Program-made: the position numbers and the translations under genes
Part shown: piece by piece, positions 25,104-33,162 of the stretch
Layout: every line of letters starts with the position of its first letter
How positions within the stretch are numbered: the first letter of the stretch is position 1
Notes under the pieces: generated by a model
What the model saw: the letters and a program-made list of their open reading frames with translations, nothing else
What the model was told of the DNA's origin: nothing
Database searches by the model: none
Assembly (NCBI GenBank): GCA_034007295.1
Contig: JAVERC010000024.1
Location: 1-51,385 of the forward strand
DNA: 51,385 nt
Reading direction: 5' to 3'
From: JACKCP01 sp034007295
GTDB taxonomy: Bacteria; Desulfobacterota; Desulfobacteria; Desulfobacterales; JACKCP01

Positions 25104-26168
25104 TCAGACTTTTCCCTTCATTTTGTATACCTTTGCAAGTATTTCAGCTACTGACTGGAAAAATTCAGAAGGGATCTGTTCTCCTATGTCAACTATCTTA
25201 AACAAATTCCGTGCCAATTGAGGCTGCTCAACAATGGGGATTTTTTCCCTTAAAGCTATTTCCTTTATTCTTTCAGCAATTCTTCCTGCTCCCTTTGCAA
25301 GAACCCTTGGAGCAGTCATGTTTATCTGATCATATCTTAAGGCAACTGCTATGTGTGTAGGGTTTGTGATTACAACATCAGCCTTTGGAACTTCAGCCAT
25401 CATTCTGTTTCTTGCTGCCTCGGCCTGAAGCTGCCTGATTCTTGACTTTACATGGGGGTCTCCCTCGGTCTGCTTCATTTCATCCTTGACTTCCTGCTTG
25501 GACATTTTGATTTTCTGCTCAAAATCCCATTTCTGATAAAGATAATCCATTATGGCAAGGATTGTCATAACAATTAAAATCCAGACAAAAATCCTGAATG
25601 AAATTTTCATGAGAAAAAGAAAAATATTTGCAACATCATTGTCATAAAGCCTTAAAAGATTTTCTTCATCAGCAATTACAGCAAAATAGGCAAGTGCAAA
25701 AATTATGGTTATTTTTAAAATATTTTTAACAAGATCAAAAACAGACTTCATTGAAAAAAGTCTTCCAAAACCTTTAATCGGGTCAATCTTGCTCCCCTTT
25801 GGTTCAATTGCCTTCCATGAAACAAAAAAACCAACCTGAAAAAGATTTGAAAAAAGTGCTGCAAGAAAAACTGCCAAAAGAACCGGAGCCATTGCCAGAG
25901 CACTGTATTTTACAACTGCATAAAAAGAAAAAAGAAAGGTTTTGGTATTTGGATCAGTAATAAGTCCAAAATCAAGGGATGCATTAAAAATTTTTTCAAT
26001 ATTTGAATAAATAAATCCTGAAGAAAGATTTAGAGCAGCTACTGCAAAAAACAAAATTGCAACTGAAACAAGTTCTATACTTTTTGCTACCTGACCGTCT
26101 TCCCTTGCTTTCTGCCTTTTTCTGGGCGTTGGGTCTTCATTTTTTTCCTGTCCGTCGTCTTCTGCCAT
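25104..26168 (-). CDS. flhB: Flagellar export switch protein FlhB
   Basis: Inner-membrane export component that changes substrate specificity from rod/hook to filament type. The N terminus has the classic EKNEDPTPRKRQKAREDGQV stretch. Four membrane helices follow. The cytoplasmic domain carries the self-cleavage motif NPTH with Asn at exactly residue 269, as in the canonical numbering, within VVITNPTHIAVALRYD. The end, EQIPSEFFQSVAEILAKVY, is paralleled by the separate FhlB protein at 14844. Three bases separate it from fliR. Confidence 0.97.
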   Translation of the reverse strand: MAEDDGQEKNEDPTPRKRQKAREDGQVAKSIELVSVAILFFAVAALNLSSGFIYSNIEKIFNASLDFGLITDPNTKTFLFSFYAVVKYSALAMAPVLLAVFLAALFSNLFQVGFFVSWKAIEPKGSKIDPIKGFGRLFSMKSVFDLVKNILKITIIFALAYFAVIADEENLLRLYDNDVANIFLFLMKISFRIFVWILIVMTILAIMDYLYQKWDFEQKIKMSKQEVKDEMKQTEGDPHVKSRIRQLQAEAARNRMMAEVPKADVVITNPTHIAVALRYDQINMTAPRVLAKGAGRIAERIKEIALREKIPIVEQPQLARNLFKIVDIGEQIPSEFFQSVAEILAKVYKMKGKV

Positions 26169-26171
26169 TTT

Positions 26172-26975
26172 TTAAAAAACTCCAGCTTTTCCAGACAAAA
26201 AATTAAGGGTGTGAATTAAAACACCATAAAAATCAGAAACATATTTATGGGTAAAATATGATGCAACTTCAAGCATAAACCCAAACAATAAAAGGCCTAT
26301 TATGATTTTCACAGGAAAAGCAACTATCATTACATTTATCTGGGGAGAAAATTTTGAAATAATTCCAAATGCGACAGAAGTAAAAAAAAGAGAACCAATA
26401 ACAGGTGCACCAAGCTTGATTGCAATTATAAAAATTCCTTCTCCGAATTCTCCCATCATATCAAAAAGCCCTTTTTCAAGAAACATTTGTCCGCCTATGG
26501 GTAAAATCCTGAAACTTTCAACAAGTGCAGTTATTATTACATGATGTCCGTTACAAAGAAGAAACACAACCATAACAACCCAGTATGCCACCTGATCCAT
26601 TATGGATACCTGGCTTCCGGACTGGGGATCTACAACATTTATCATTGAAAAACCCATTTGAAACCCTATTAAAACCCCTGCCACCTGGGTTGCTGAAAAA
26701 AAAAGCCTTACTCCAAGAGAAAGACAAAGACCAATAAAAAGCTCAGTTACTACTAAAACAGGTGCAGAAAAAACTTTTTCCGGAAATACCAGAGGATCAG
26801 CATGAACAATGGAATAAAGACAAAGGGTTATTACAAGGGAAAGGCCTGCCTTTACCATTACAGGGATAACCTCGCTTCCATAAATTGGAAAAAGAAACAA
26901 GATAACAGAAACCCTTAAAAGTATTAAAAGAAAATGCTTGAACTCTTCAGGCGAAAAAAGATTTAAAATTTCCAT
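26172..26975 (-). CDS. fliR: Flagellar export gate protein FliR
   Basis: Polytopic membrane protein (267 residues, about six hydrophobic segments) of the FliP-FliQ-FliR core of the export channel. Conserved features include LLRVSVILFLFPIYGSEVIP near the start, ELFIGLCLSLGVRLFFSATQ, and GFQMGFSMINVVDPQSGSQV in the loop, followed by YWVVMVVFLLCNGHHVII. The order fliP-fliQ-fliR-flhB is invariant in many genomes and confirms the call. It begins two bases after fliQ; no strong ribosome site is seen, suggesting coupling. Confidence 0.96.
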   Translation of the reverse strand: MEILNLFSPEEFKHFLLILLRVSVILFLFPIYGSEVIPVMVKAGLSLVITLCLYSIVHADPLVFPEKVFSAPVLVVTELFIGLCLSLGVRLFFSATQVAGVLIGFQMGFSMINVVDPQSGSQVSIMDQVAYWVVMVVFLLCNGHHVIITALVESFRILPIGGQMFLEKGLFDMMGEFGEGIFIIAIKLGAPVIGSLFFTSVAFGIISKFSPQINVMIVAFPVKIIIGLLLFGFMLEVASYFTHKYVSDFYGVLIHTLNFLSGKAGVF

Positions 26976-26977
26976 TT

Positions 26978-27247
26978 TTATCTGATATATGTTGGAATAT
27001 TAACAATAATTCTTATTGTAAAGGCTGACAATTTATCAAGCATCCAGGGTGCAAACAAAAGAAGTGCCAGAAAAACTGCAATAATTTTTGGCACAAAAAT
27101 AAGAGTCATTTCCTGGATTGAGGTAACAGCCTGAAATATGCTTATTGCAACACCTACAATTAGACCTATTCCAAGCATTGGCATGGAAATAATTATTGTT
27201 AAAATAATTGCCTCTTTAATAAAGCTGATTATAAATTCAGGAGTCAT
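26978..27247 (-). CDS. fliQ: Flagellar export gate protein FliQ
   Basis: Small two-helix membrane protein of the export gate. I start it at the ATG at 27247 (89 residues, MTPEFIISFIKEAIILTII), because family members begin MTPE and AAAGGA lies about five bases upstream. A second in-frame ATG at 27262, which overlaps the fliP stop, would add five residues but has no ribosome site. The conserved stretch is IGLIVGVAISIFQAVTSIQE followed by MTLIFVPK. It is located between fliP and fliR. Confidence 0.95.
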   Translation of the reverse strand: MTPEFIISFIKEAIILTIIISMPMLGIGLIVGVAISIFQAVTSIQEMTLIFVPKIIAVFLALLLFAPWMLDKLSAFTIRIIVNIPTYIR

Positions 27248-27258
27248 AAACTTTCCTT

Positions 27259-28020
27259 TCATGGTACAGCAAAGCTTTTTATCATTGAGCCGATTAAAAG
27301 ATTCCAGCCGTCAACAAGAACAAAAAGCATAAGTTTAAAGGGAAGGGAAATCATGATTGGAGGAAGCATCATCATACCCATTGATAAAAGCACACTTGCA
27401 ACAACCATGTCTATTACAATAAATGGTATATAAATCATAAAACCTATTATAAATGCAGTTTTAAGCTCGCTTATCACAAAAGCCGGAATAAGATGCAAAA
27501 TATTTACATCTTCCTTTGTCTTTGGTTTTACTTCCTGTGCAGAACTTATAAAAAGTGCAAGATCCTTTTCACGCGTATTTGCAAGCATAAATTTTTTTAT
27601 GGGTTTTTCTGCATTAAAATATGCTTCCCTGTAATTTAGCTTGTCATTGAGATAAGGATCAAGTGCATTTTGATAAATATCTGTCCATACAGGCTTCATT
27701 ACAAAAAAAGTCATAAAAAGTGCAAGCCCCACAATTACCTGGTTTGGAGGGCTTGTCTGAATCCCCATTCCCTGGCGTAAAAAATGAAACACAACAATTA
27801 TTCTTGTAAACGAAGTCATTAAAATCAAAATTGCAGGTGCAAGTGTCAAAATTGTTAAAAGAGCTATAACTTCAAGTGCTACAGCTACTTCAGAAGGAGT
27901 TTGTGCAGATTTTACTCCAAGCTCTATTGAAGGAATGGGAAAAGTTACTGCAAAAACTGAAACAGGAATTAAAAAAAAGCACAAGAAAACAAGTATTTTT
28001 AAAACAATATTTTTCCCCAT
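27259..28020 (-). CDS. fliP: Flagellar export gate protein FliP
   Basis: Core channel protein of the flagellar export gate. A cleavable signal peptide (ILVFLCFFLIPVSVFA) is followed by LAPAILILMTSFTRIIVVFH and LRQGMGIQTSPPNQVIVGLA. The C-terminal helices contain SELKTAFIIGFMIYIPFIVI and DMVVASVLLSMGMMMLPP. All of these are invariant in FliP. 253 residues. AAAGGA precedes the ATG, one base after fliO. Confidence 0.97.
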   Translation of the reverse strand: MGKNIVLKILVFLCFFLIPVSVFAVTFPIPSIELGVKSAQTPSEVAVALEVIALLTILTLAPAILILMTSFTRIIVVFHFLRQGMGIQTSPPNQVIVGLALFMTFFVMKPVWTDIYQNALDPYLNDKLNYREAYFNAEKPIKKFMLANTREKDLALFISSAQEVKPKTKEDVNILHLIPAFVISELKTAFIIGFMIYIPFIVIDMVVASVLLSMGMMMLPPIMISLPFKLMLFVLVDGWNLLIGSMIKSFAVP

Positions 28021-28021
28021 T

Positions 28022-28399
28022 TTATTCCTTTTTTTCTTTTTTTAAAAAAAATCTGTTTTTAAGATTTTTTTTAAATATTTCTGAAAAATCAGACTGGCTT
28101 TCTTCTTTTGTTTTGGCAGATTCATCATTTTTTCCAAGTTTTGAAATAAGTGAAATATTTTCTTTTGTAACTCCAATAAGAAGTTTTTCTCCTTCAACAT
28201 CTACAATTACAAGCTTTTCTCTGCTGCCTAGATAAAAAGAAGACAAAAGTTTTATTTTTGCACTTTCTCCCATGGAAAAATTTTTGGCCATAAACTTTTT
28301 TACAAAATATAAAGCACCCACAATAATTCCAAGAACTATTGCAAGCATTCCAAAAGTCTTAAACAATTCTGCATAAAGATTAACGCTTCCTGGCTCCAT
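28022..28399 (-). CDS. fliO: Flagellar export assembly protein FliO
   Basis: A 125-residue protein with one membrane helix (GMLAIVLGIIVGALYFVKKF, residues 17-36). A short cytoplasmic domain then shows the FliO pattern KIKLLSSFYLGSREKLVIVD and EKLLIGVTKENISLISKL. FliO is a chaperone-like factor for FliP ring assembly. The Lys-rich tail ends the protein. It lies between fliN and fliP, eight bases after fliN. A GGAG lies rather far (about 13 bases) from the ATG, so initiation may depend on coupling. Confidence 0.9.
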   Translation of the reverse strand: MEPGSVNLYAELFKTFGMLAIVLGIIVGALYFVKKFMAKNFSMGESAKIKLLSSFYLGSREKLVIVDVEGEKLLIGVTKENISLISKLGKNDESAKTKEESQSDFSEIFKKNLKNRFFLKKEKKE

Positions 28400-28407
28400 A
28401 AATTGTT

Positions 28408-28731
28408 CTATTCTCCAAGGGTTCTTACCCGTTCCATTGGGCTTATTATATCTGTCAGTCTTACCCCGAATTTTTCATTTACAACAACGACCTCTCCCCT
28501 TGCCACAAGCTTATGGTTTATATAAATCTCAAGCGGCTCACCAGCAAGCTTGTTGAGCTCAACAATTGAACCCTGCCCAAGCTGAAGAAGATCGTTTACA
28601 AGCATTTTTGAACGGCCAAGCTCAACTGAAAGCTCTAAAGGAATATCTAAAATAAAATCAAGATCCCTTCCACCGTCGTCATGGGAATCTTCTTTTTCCT
28701 CTTCTTCAGGATTTTCTTTTTCTTCAGCCAT
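28408..28731 (-). CDS. fliN: C-ring switch protein FliN
   Basis: A 107-residue switch protein that makes the base of the C ring. An acidic N terminus precedes a single SpoA domain: LDFILDIPLELSVELGRSKM, QLGQGSIVELNKLAGEPLEI and YINHKLVARGEVVVVNEKFG. It ends with VRLTDIISPMERVRTLG. The short form fits FliN rather than FliY. GGGAG precedes the ATG. Unlike its tightly packed neighbours it is separated from fliM by 168 bases, most of which is an interspersed repeat copy, so expression may depend on read-through. Confidence 0.96.
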   Translation of the reverse strand: MAEEKENPEEEEKEDSHDDGGRDLDFILDIPLELSVELGRSKMLVNDLLQLGQGSIVELNKLAGEPLEIYINHKLVARGEVVVVNEKFGVRLTDIISPMERVRTLGE

Positions 28732-28765
28732 TATATTTCTCCCTGATTAGTATTTTTTTAATATC

Positions 28766-28906
28766 TAGTTGCTGAACAAAAACAGCCTGTTTTGTCCATT
28801 CTAAAGTCAGATCCAAAATTTAAACCTCAAAATACTCAATCTATCCTAAAGGTTAAATTTTTCACTTAAACCAAACAAAAAATTCTAGTTTCCGGCCAAT
28901 TAATAT
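28766..28906. repeat. MITE-like interspersed repeat, full-length copy C
   Basis: Begins TAGTTGCTGAACAAAAAC and shares TTTTGTCCATTCTAAAGTCAG, TCAAAATACT, CTATCCTAAAGGTTAAAT and TTTCCGGCCAAT with copy B. It lies between fliM and fliN, inside what is otherwise a continuous operon. Its right edge overlaps the fliM stop codon (28900-28902). Confidence 0.8.
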
Positions 28907-29868
28907 TTACCCGAAATTCTAAATGCCTGAAAACCTTTTTTAACACCTGCAAAACCTTTAAATTTCGGAACACCTTCTATAAATCCTTTCAAAGGCTCAG
29001 ATGCATCCTGATCAAGGGGAATAACATCACCTCTTCTCATTGTAATAAGCCTTTCACCTTTAATGGTGGTTTTTCCAAGCACAACCTTAAAATTAACTGA
29101 TGATTCTCTTATTATTTCTGTAAGCCTTCTTTGCCAGGTTGAATCAACTTCTTCTGTTTCTGCTTGAAATCCGGATGAAAGTTTACCCCTTAATGGCTCT
29201 ATCATTGCATAGGGAAGACAGATTGTAAGCTTTCCTGCCGCCTGCTCAAGTTCTACCTCAAATCTTGCTACAATAACAAGGTCTGTTGGCGGAACTATTG
29301 CCGCAAACTGCGGGTTTACTTCAGATCTTTGCAATGATGTTGAGAGCGGTTCAACCGGCTGCCATGCTGTTTCAAGGTCTCTTAAACATGAAGACACTAC
29401 CTTTTTTATCATTTTATCTTCTATTGATGTAAACTCACGTCCCTCGACTTTGGCCTTTCCTGTGCCTTTTCCCCCAAAAAAAGTATCTATAAGGTTAAAT
29501 ACAAGTTCGGTATCCATTACTAAAAGAGCATGGCCTCTCAAAGGATCCATTCTGTACACATGAAGGCTTGTCGGAACAGGAAGGGATCTTACAAACTCCG
29601 AAAACTTTAATGTATCAAGAGATTCAGAACTTATATCAATATTGGTTTGCAAAAGGACTGAAAGTGTTGATCTTACTTCTCTTGCAAATCTTTCATTTAT
29701 AACCTCAAAAGTCGGAAGTCTCCCCCTTATTACCTTTTCCTGTCTTGCAAAATCATATTTTACAACACCGTCAACTTCCTGTGGTGCACTAGATTCTGCC
29801 TCAACCTTTCCTGCACTCAGACCGTCTAAGAGACTGTCAACTTCTTCCTGGGTTAATACTTCACTCAT
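28900..29868 (-). CDS. fliM: C-ring switch protein FliM
   Basis: A 322-residue flagellar switch protein. The N-terminal CheY-P docking peptide is present (LTQEEVDSLL, residues 5-14). The middle CheC-like domain has FEVINERFAREVRSTLSVLL, then DPLRGHALLVMDTELVFNLI and DTFFGGKG. The C-terminal SpoA domain contains VVLGKTTIKGERLITMRRGD, then VIPLDQDASEPL. GGAGAGAG precedes the ATG, 29 bases after fliL. The last codons coincide with the edge of a repeat element, which appears to supply the stop. Its docking peptide is the natural reference for the repeated motifs in the protein at 17330-20077. Confidence 0.97.
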   Translation of the reverse strand: MSEVLTQEEVDSLLDGLSAGKVEAESSAPQEVDGVVKYDFARQEKVIRGRLPTFEVINERFAREVRSTLSVLLQTNIDISSESLDTLKFSEFVRSLPVPTSLHVYRMDPLRGHALLVMDTELVFNLIDTFFGGKGTGKAKVEGREFTSIEDKMIKKVVSSCLRDLETAWQPVEPLSTSLQRSEVNPQFAAIVPPTDLVIVARFEVELEQAAGKLTICLPYAMIEPLRGKLSSGFQAETEEVDSTWQRRLTEIIRESSVNFKVVLGKTTIKGERLITMRRGDVIPLDQDASEPLKGFIEGVPKFKGFAGVKKGFQAFRISGKY

Positions 29869-29897
29869 AATCTCTCTCCGCCGTCAAATTTATGACA

Positions 29898-30410
29898 TCA
29901 CCAGTCAAGAATAAGAAATTCAGTAAAATAAATATTTTTCATTAATTTTTTGCCTGAAATTTCATCTATTTTTTTAAAGATTTCCTGCTTTATAATAATT
30001 TTTTCTGTTACATCGTCTATTTCAGAAGGTTTTTTTGACCCAAAATATGCTTTAAAATATTTTTCAACTATATTCTTTTTTTCCATTAAAACAAATTTAG
30101 CACTTTCTTCATTAACTTCGGCATATATTTCAATCCTTAAATTTTTAGGGAGTTCTTCTTCAAATTGAGGCTGCAATTTTATTGTCATTTCTGCAAATTT
30201 AAAAAGGTCAGGATAAAAGTCTTCGGGCCCTGGCTTGTAAACTTCTGTATTTTCAACTTCATTTTGCTTTTGTTCATTTTCTTTTTCATTATCTCCAAAG
30301 AAAAAAATAAAAAAAGCAGCTGAAATAATTAATAAAATTAAAAAAACACCGCCAAATATTATAATTTTCCTATTAATTTTAAACCCTGGCTTTTTAGTTT
30401 CTTCAGTCAT
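29898..30410 (-). CDS. fliL: Flagellar basal-body protein FliL
   Basis: A 170-residue membrane protein with a short cytoplasmic N terminus, one helix (IIIFGGVFLILLIISAAFFI) and a periplasmic domain. It contains EMTIKLQPQFEEELPKNLRI, EIYAEVNEESAKFV and the C-terminal ISGKKLMKNIYFTEFLILDW, matching FliL. FliL associates with the stator around the basal body. It sits directly upstream of fliM, the standard position. AGGTGAAAAA precedes the ATG. A second FliL-like domain ends the repeat protein at 17330, so this locus encodes two. Confidence 0.9.
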   Translation of the reverse strand: MTEETKKPGFKINRKIIIFGGVFLILLIISAAFFIFFFGDNEKENEQKQNEVENTEVYKPGPEDFYPDLFKFAEMTIKLQPQFEEELPKNLRIEIYAEVNEESAKFVLMEKKNIVEKYFKAYFGSKKPSEIDDVTEKIIIKQEIFKKIDEISGKKLMKNIYFTEFLILDW

Positions 30411-30448
30411 TTTTTCACCTGAAATTTAATTTAATTAAGAAGGGGATA

Positions 30449-30464
30449 TACAAAATATGTGCCA
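30449..30464 (-). promoter_or_regulatory. Possible sigma-54 promoter upstream of fliL
   Basis: Minus-strand TGGCACATATTTTGTA resembles TGGCAC-N5-TTGC, but the second invariant dinucleotide is GT instead of GC. It is 39 bases from the fliL ATG, the correct distance for heading the fliL-M-N-O-P-Q-R operon. The mismatch at a critical position keeps this tentative. Confidence 0.4.
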
Positions 30465-30545
30465 TATATAGAAATCTAAGCTAAACCTTTTATATTTTCA
30501 AATTAAAAAAATAAAAGATTAATACAGCAGCAAATGTAAGCAATT

Positions 30546-30586
30546 TAGTGGCCGGCCTAAAACTAAACTTTTTTGTTCAGCAGCTA
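30546..30586. repeat. MITE-like repeat, collapsed 41-bp copy E
   Basis: TAGTGGCCGGCC at one end and TTGTTCAGCAGCTA at the other are the two ends of the repeat family joined without the roughly 100-base centre. It is inverted relative to copies A, B and C: the TTGCTGAAC-like end faces right. A matching 40-base form is at 46248. Confidence 0.65.
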
Positions 30587-30757
30587 ATTTAACTTATTCA
30601 GCCTGACTATAAAAAAACTTTGTAGAATGAACTGACAAAATTTTAAAACAATTTTGATTCATTTTCTGATTATTTTATTTTTTTAGACTAAAATTGATAT
30701 TATATTGCTGTAGTCAAAAAAATTTATTTTTTAACTTAAAATGGAAAATTTAATTAA

Positions 30758-31588
30758 ATGAAAAAAATATTTTATTCAATTTTTTACACAGCTTTTATTC
30801 TAACTTTTGAAAATAATTTATCCAAAGCTTCTGAAAATAAAATAAAGTTTACATTTGAACCAAAAAATAAAATGGCAGTGCTTGAAAGGGTAAAAGCAGT
30901 AAATGAGGAAATTGTAAATGATATTGTAATCCAAAAACAGGAATCCCTGGTAAGTACAAAAATTTTGTATGACAAAACAAGCCAAGGGTTTGACTTAAAA
31001 GCTGAAATAACAAAAATTGAATTTTTTATTAATGGCGAAAAAACTATAAATCCAGTTTTTGAAGTTTTGGTTAAGCACCCAATTGTTTATAAAATTGATA
31101 ATTCAGGTAAACTTTATGATGTAAAGGGTTATGATGAATTTAAAAATATTTTATATGAAAATTTTACCAGGGAATTTGCAGATGAAATTTCAAAAATTTT
31201 TGATGAAGATTTAATGAAAGAAAAGGCAAGATTTGACTGGAATCAAAAAATTGGGAATTATGCCGGTAAAAAAGTTTCACACAAGGAAAAATGGACAGAA
31301 AAACAAAAAATTGCATTATGGGACAATAATAATACTAATGTAAATGTTGAAACAGTTTTTTTTCTTGATGAAAAATTTAAAGGAAAAGACTGCGTAAAAA
31401 TTGAAATTTCTTATAAAGATTCAAATAAAGTCGAAAATAAAGTAAAAGGAAAAGCAATTATTTATATCAATCCTTTGAATATGGATATTTATTCTGTTTT
31501 TTCAGAAAAAAATATGACAATTGATACAAAAAAACAAAAAAAGGTTTTAAGGGAAAAAAGAGAGTATAATTACGAATATATTTTTTAA
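30758..31588 (+). CDS. Exported protein of unknown function
   Basis: A 276-residue protein I do not recognise. A signal peptide (IFYSIFYTAFILTF, probable cleavage after LSKAS near residue 25) precedes a Lys/Glu/Asn-rich, mainly beta-like domain. No Cys cluster, lipobox or further membrane segment is apparent; the mature part has one Cys (KDCVKIEIS). It is 29 bases upstream of a DsbC-like thiol-disulfide protein in the same direction, so the two may form a small periplasmic operon. The ribosome site is weak (AAAATGGAAAA region), and the start is chosen because it gives a proper signal sequence. Confidence 0.6.
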   Translation: MKKIFYSIFYTAFILTFENNLSKASENKIKFTFEPKNKMAVLERVKAVNEEIVNDIVIQKQESLVSTKILYDKTSQGFDLKAEITKIEFFINGEKTINPVFEVLVKHPIVYKIDNSGKLYDVKGYDEFKNILYENFTREFADEISKIFDEDLMKEKARFDWNQKIGNYAGKKVSHKEKWTEKQKIALWDNNNTNVNVETVFFLDEKFKGKDCVKIEISYKDSNKVENKVKGKAIIYINPLNMDIYSVFSEKNMTIDTKKQKKVLREKREYNYEYIF

Positions 31589-31617
31589 ATCAAATTTATG
31601 ACCCAGGGGATTCTTTT

Positions 31618-32409
31618 ATGAGAAAAACAGTTTTTTTTATAATTATTTATTTTGGCTTGATTTTAAATTTGAATGCAGGTGACATTTGCAGTCATATAGA
31701 TATGAAATGGCTTGAAACCCATGCACCTTTTCCAAAGAATGCTCAGATTATTTCCAAAACCAATCAATTTGGAATTTGTGAGGTTATTGTTCTTATAAAT
31801 GAGAATCCCCTTCCTCTTTACTGTGGGAAAAATTTTTTTATTTCAGGACAAATGTTTTCAAACAAAGAAGTTATAACAGCAAAAACAATGGATTTAATTT
31901 CTCAAAAAATTGAAGATAAAAAACTTCTTGAAAAAAATAAAGAAAATGAAGAAGCTGAAAAAAGACTTTTGTTTTTTAGTAAAAATACTGATAAATTAAA
32001 AGAGTTTACAGCCTTTGAATTTGGTTCTCAAAATCCTGTTTCAACAATTTTTGTTGTTACTGATCCAAACTGCTCCCATTGCAAACACCTTTTGTACTGG
32101 CTGAGAGATTCAAGTACTGAAAAAAAAATTAAAATTAAAACCATAATTTATCCGCTTATGGGAGATTTGAGCCGTGATTTGGCATCAAAAGCAATTTGTG
32201 AAAATTTTGGAATTAATGAATATCTTGAAATTAAAAACGATTCCAAACCATATTTTTGTGAAAAGGCAGAAACTCTTTTTGAAAAACAGGAAACTTTTTT
32301 TAAAAGTGCAGATTTAAGATTTATTCCCTATATATTTGAAGAAAATGGAAAATGGTCAGTCGAGGGAGCTGATTTAAGCGAACTTAAAAAAAATTTAAAT
32401 TTGGAGTAA
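31618..32409 (+). CDS. Exported thioredoxin-fold protein, DsbC/DsbG-like
   Basis: A signal peptide (VFFIIIYFGLILNLNAG) precedes a region with Cys at CSHID and CEVIVLI, then a linker helix rich in Lys and Glu (about residues 98-125). The thioredoxin-like domain has the active-site CSHC at Cys152/Cys155 in TDPNCSHCKHLLYWL. The later FIPYIFEENGKWSVEGAD contains the cis-Pro region. This order of N-terminal domain, linker helix and catalytic domain resembles the DsbC/DsbG disulfide isomerases of the periplasm, though the pair CSHC differs from the usual CGYC. GGGGATT precedes the ATG. Substrates are unknown; the exported neighbour is a candidate. Confidence 0.75.
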   Translation: MRKTVFFIIIYFGLILNLNAGDICSHIDMKWLETHAPFPKNAQIISKTNQFGICEVIVLINENPLPLYCGKNFFISGQMFSNKEVITAKTMDLISQKIEDKKLLEKNKENEEAEKRLLFFSKNTDKLKEFTAFEFGSQNPVSTIFVVTDPNCSHCKHLLYWLRDSSTEKKIKIKTIIYPLMGDLSRDLASKAICENFGINEYLEIKNDSKPYFCEKAETLFEKQETFFKSADLRFIPYIFEENGKWSVEGADLSELKKNLNLE

Positions 32410-32528
32410 ATGTTTTTGTTTAATTCTGATTAACGGCTGCTTCATTCTTTTAGTAAACTGGTTTTATTTTCAGTTATAAGCTTAATAGTTACAATTTGGT
32501 TTATTAATTTTAAGGAAAGGAAAAAACC

Positions 32529-33122
32529 ATGCTGGAAGCAATTGGTATTAAACTTATTACTGTTCTGGCAGGCTTTTTGTTTGAGCATGGCCTTGTCTCA
32601 ATAGACAAAATTCAGGTTGCTGGAGCACCTTCCTGGTATTATGAAGAATCAAACAATGATTATATTTATGTTTTTTCCTATAAAGACGGCGGTATTGAAA
32701 CGATTGAACCTTTAAAGGCTGAACTTTTGACTTTAATGGAAAAAAGAATTCAGGGAATAATTGATATTGTTGTTTATAAAAATTTTAAGGATGTAAAAGA
32801 TCCAAAGGAAAAGGAACTTGTAAGGCAATTTAAAAAAGATGAAAATCTTTTTCTTTTTGTAAAATCAAATATAAAATTTGAAAGAATAGTTCAGCAGGAT
32901 ATGAGAGAAAAAGGCCTTATATTCAAAGGCAGGCCTGAAAGAACATTTGGATCTGCTGTTTTGTCAAAAAAAGCTCTTTTAGATTATCAGGAAGAAAGAA
33001 TCACAATGCTAAGAGAGCAGATTGTTAAACAACAGTCTTCAAAAATGTTTGACAAGCTTGGGTCTGAGCTTGGTGAAGATGAGGATGAAATGGAAATGGA
33101 AGAAGAACTTCCTAATTGGTAA
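32529..33122 (+). CDS. Protein of unknown function
   Basis: A 197-residue protein I cannot assign. The N terminus (IGIKLITVLAGFLFEHGLVS) is hydrophobic and could be a signal anchor. Next is VAGAPSWYYEESNNDYIYVF, then a charged helical body, and an acidic C-terminal tail (EDEDEMEMEEELPNW). The PSWYY segment recalls LPP20-type proteins only faintly, and I would not rely on it. AAGGAAAGG gives a good ribosome site seven bases from ATG. It is 119 bases after the DsbC-like gene and convergent with tex. Confidence 0.5.
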   Translation: MLEAIGIKLITVLAGFLFEHGLVSIDKIQVAGAPSWYYEESNNDYIYVFSYKDGGIETIEPLKAELLTLMEKRIQGIIDIVVYKNFKDVKDPKEKELVRQFKKDENLFLFVKSNIKFERIVQQDMREKGLIFKGRPERTFGSAVLSKKALLDYQEERITMLREQIVKQQSSKMFDKLGSELGEDEDEMEMEEELPNW

Positions 33123-33162
33123 AAGTTTAATTTTTTACAAGATATTTAATTTAAAACCTAAA

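Larger units (their letters stand above)
30411..30757. other. Divergent intergenic region upstream of fliL and of an exported-protein gene
   Basis: 347 bases between genes transcribed in opposite directions. It holds a sigma-54-like site for fliL (30449-30464) and a 41-base collapsed repeat copy (30546-30586). The remainder is very AT-rich, and I could not define the promoter for the rightward gene. Confidence 0.4.
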
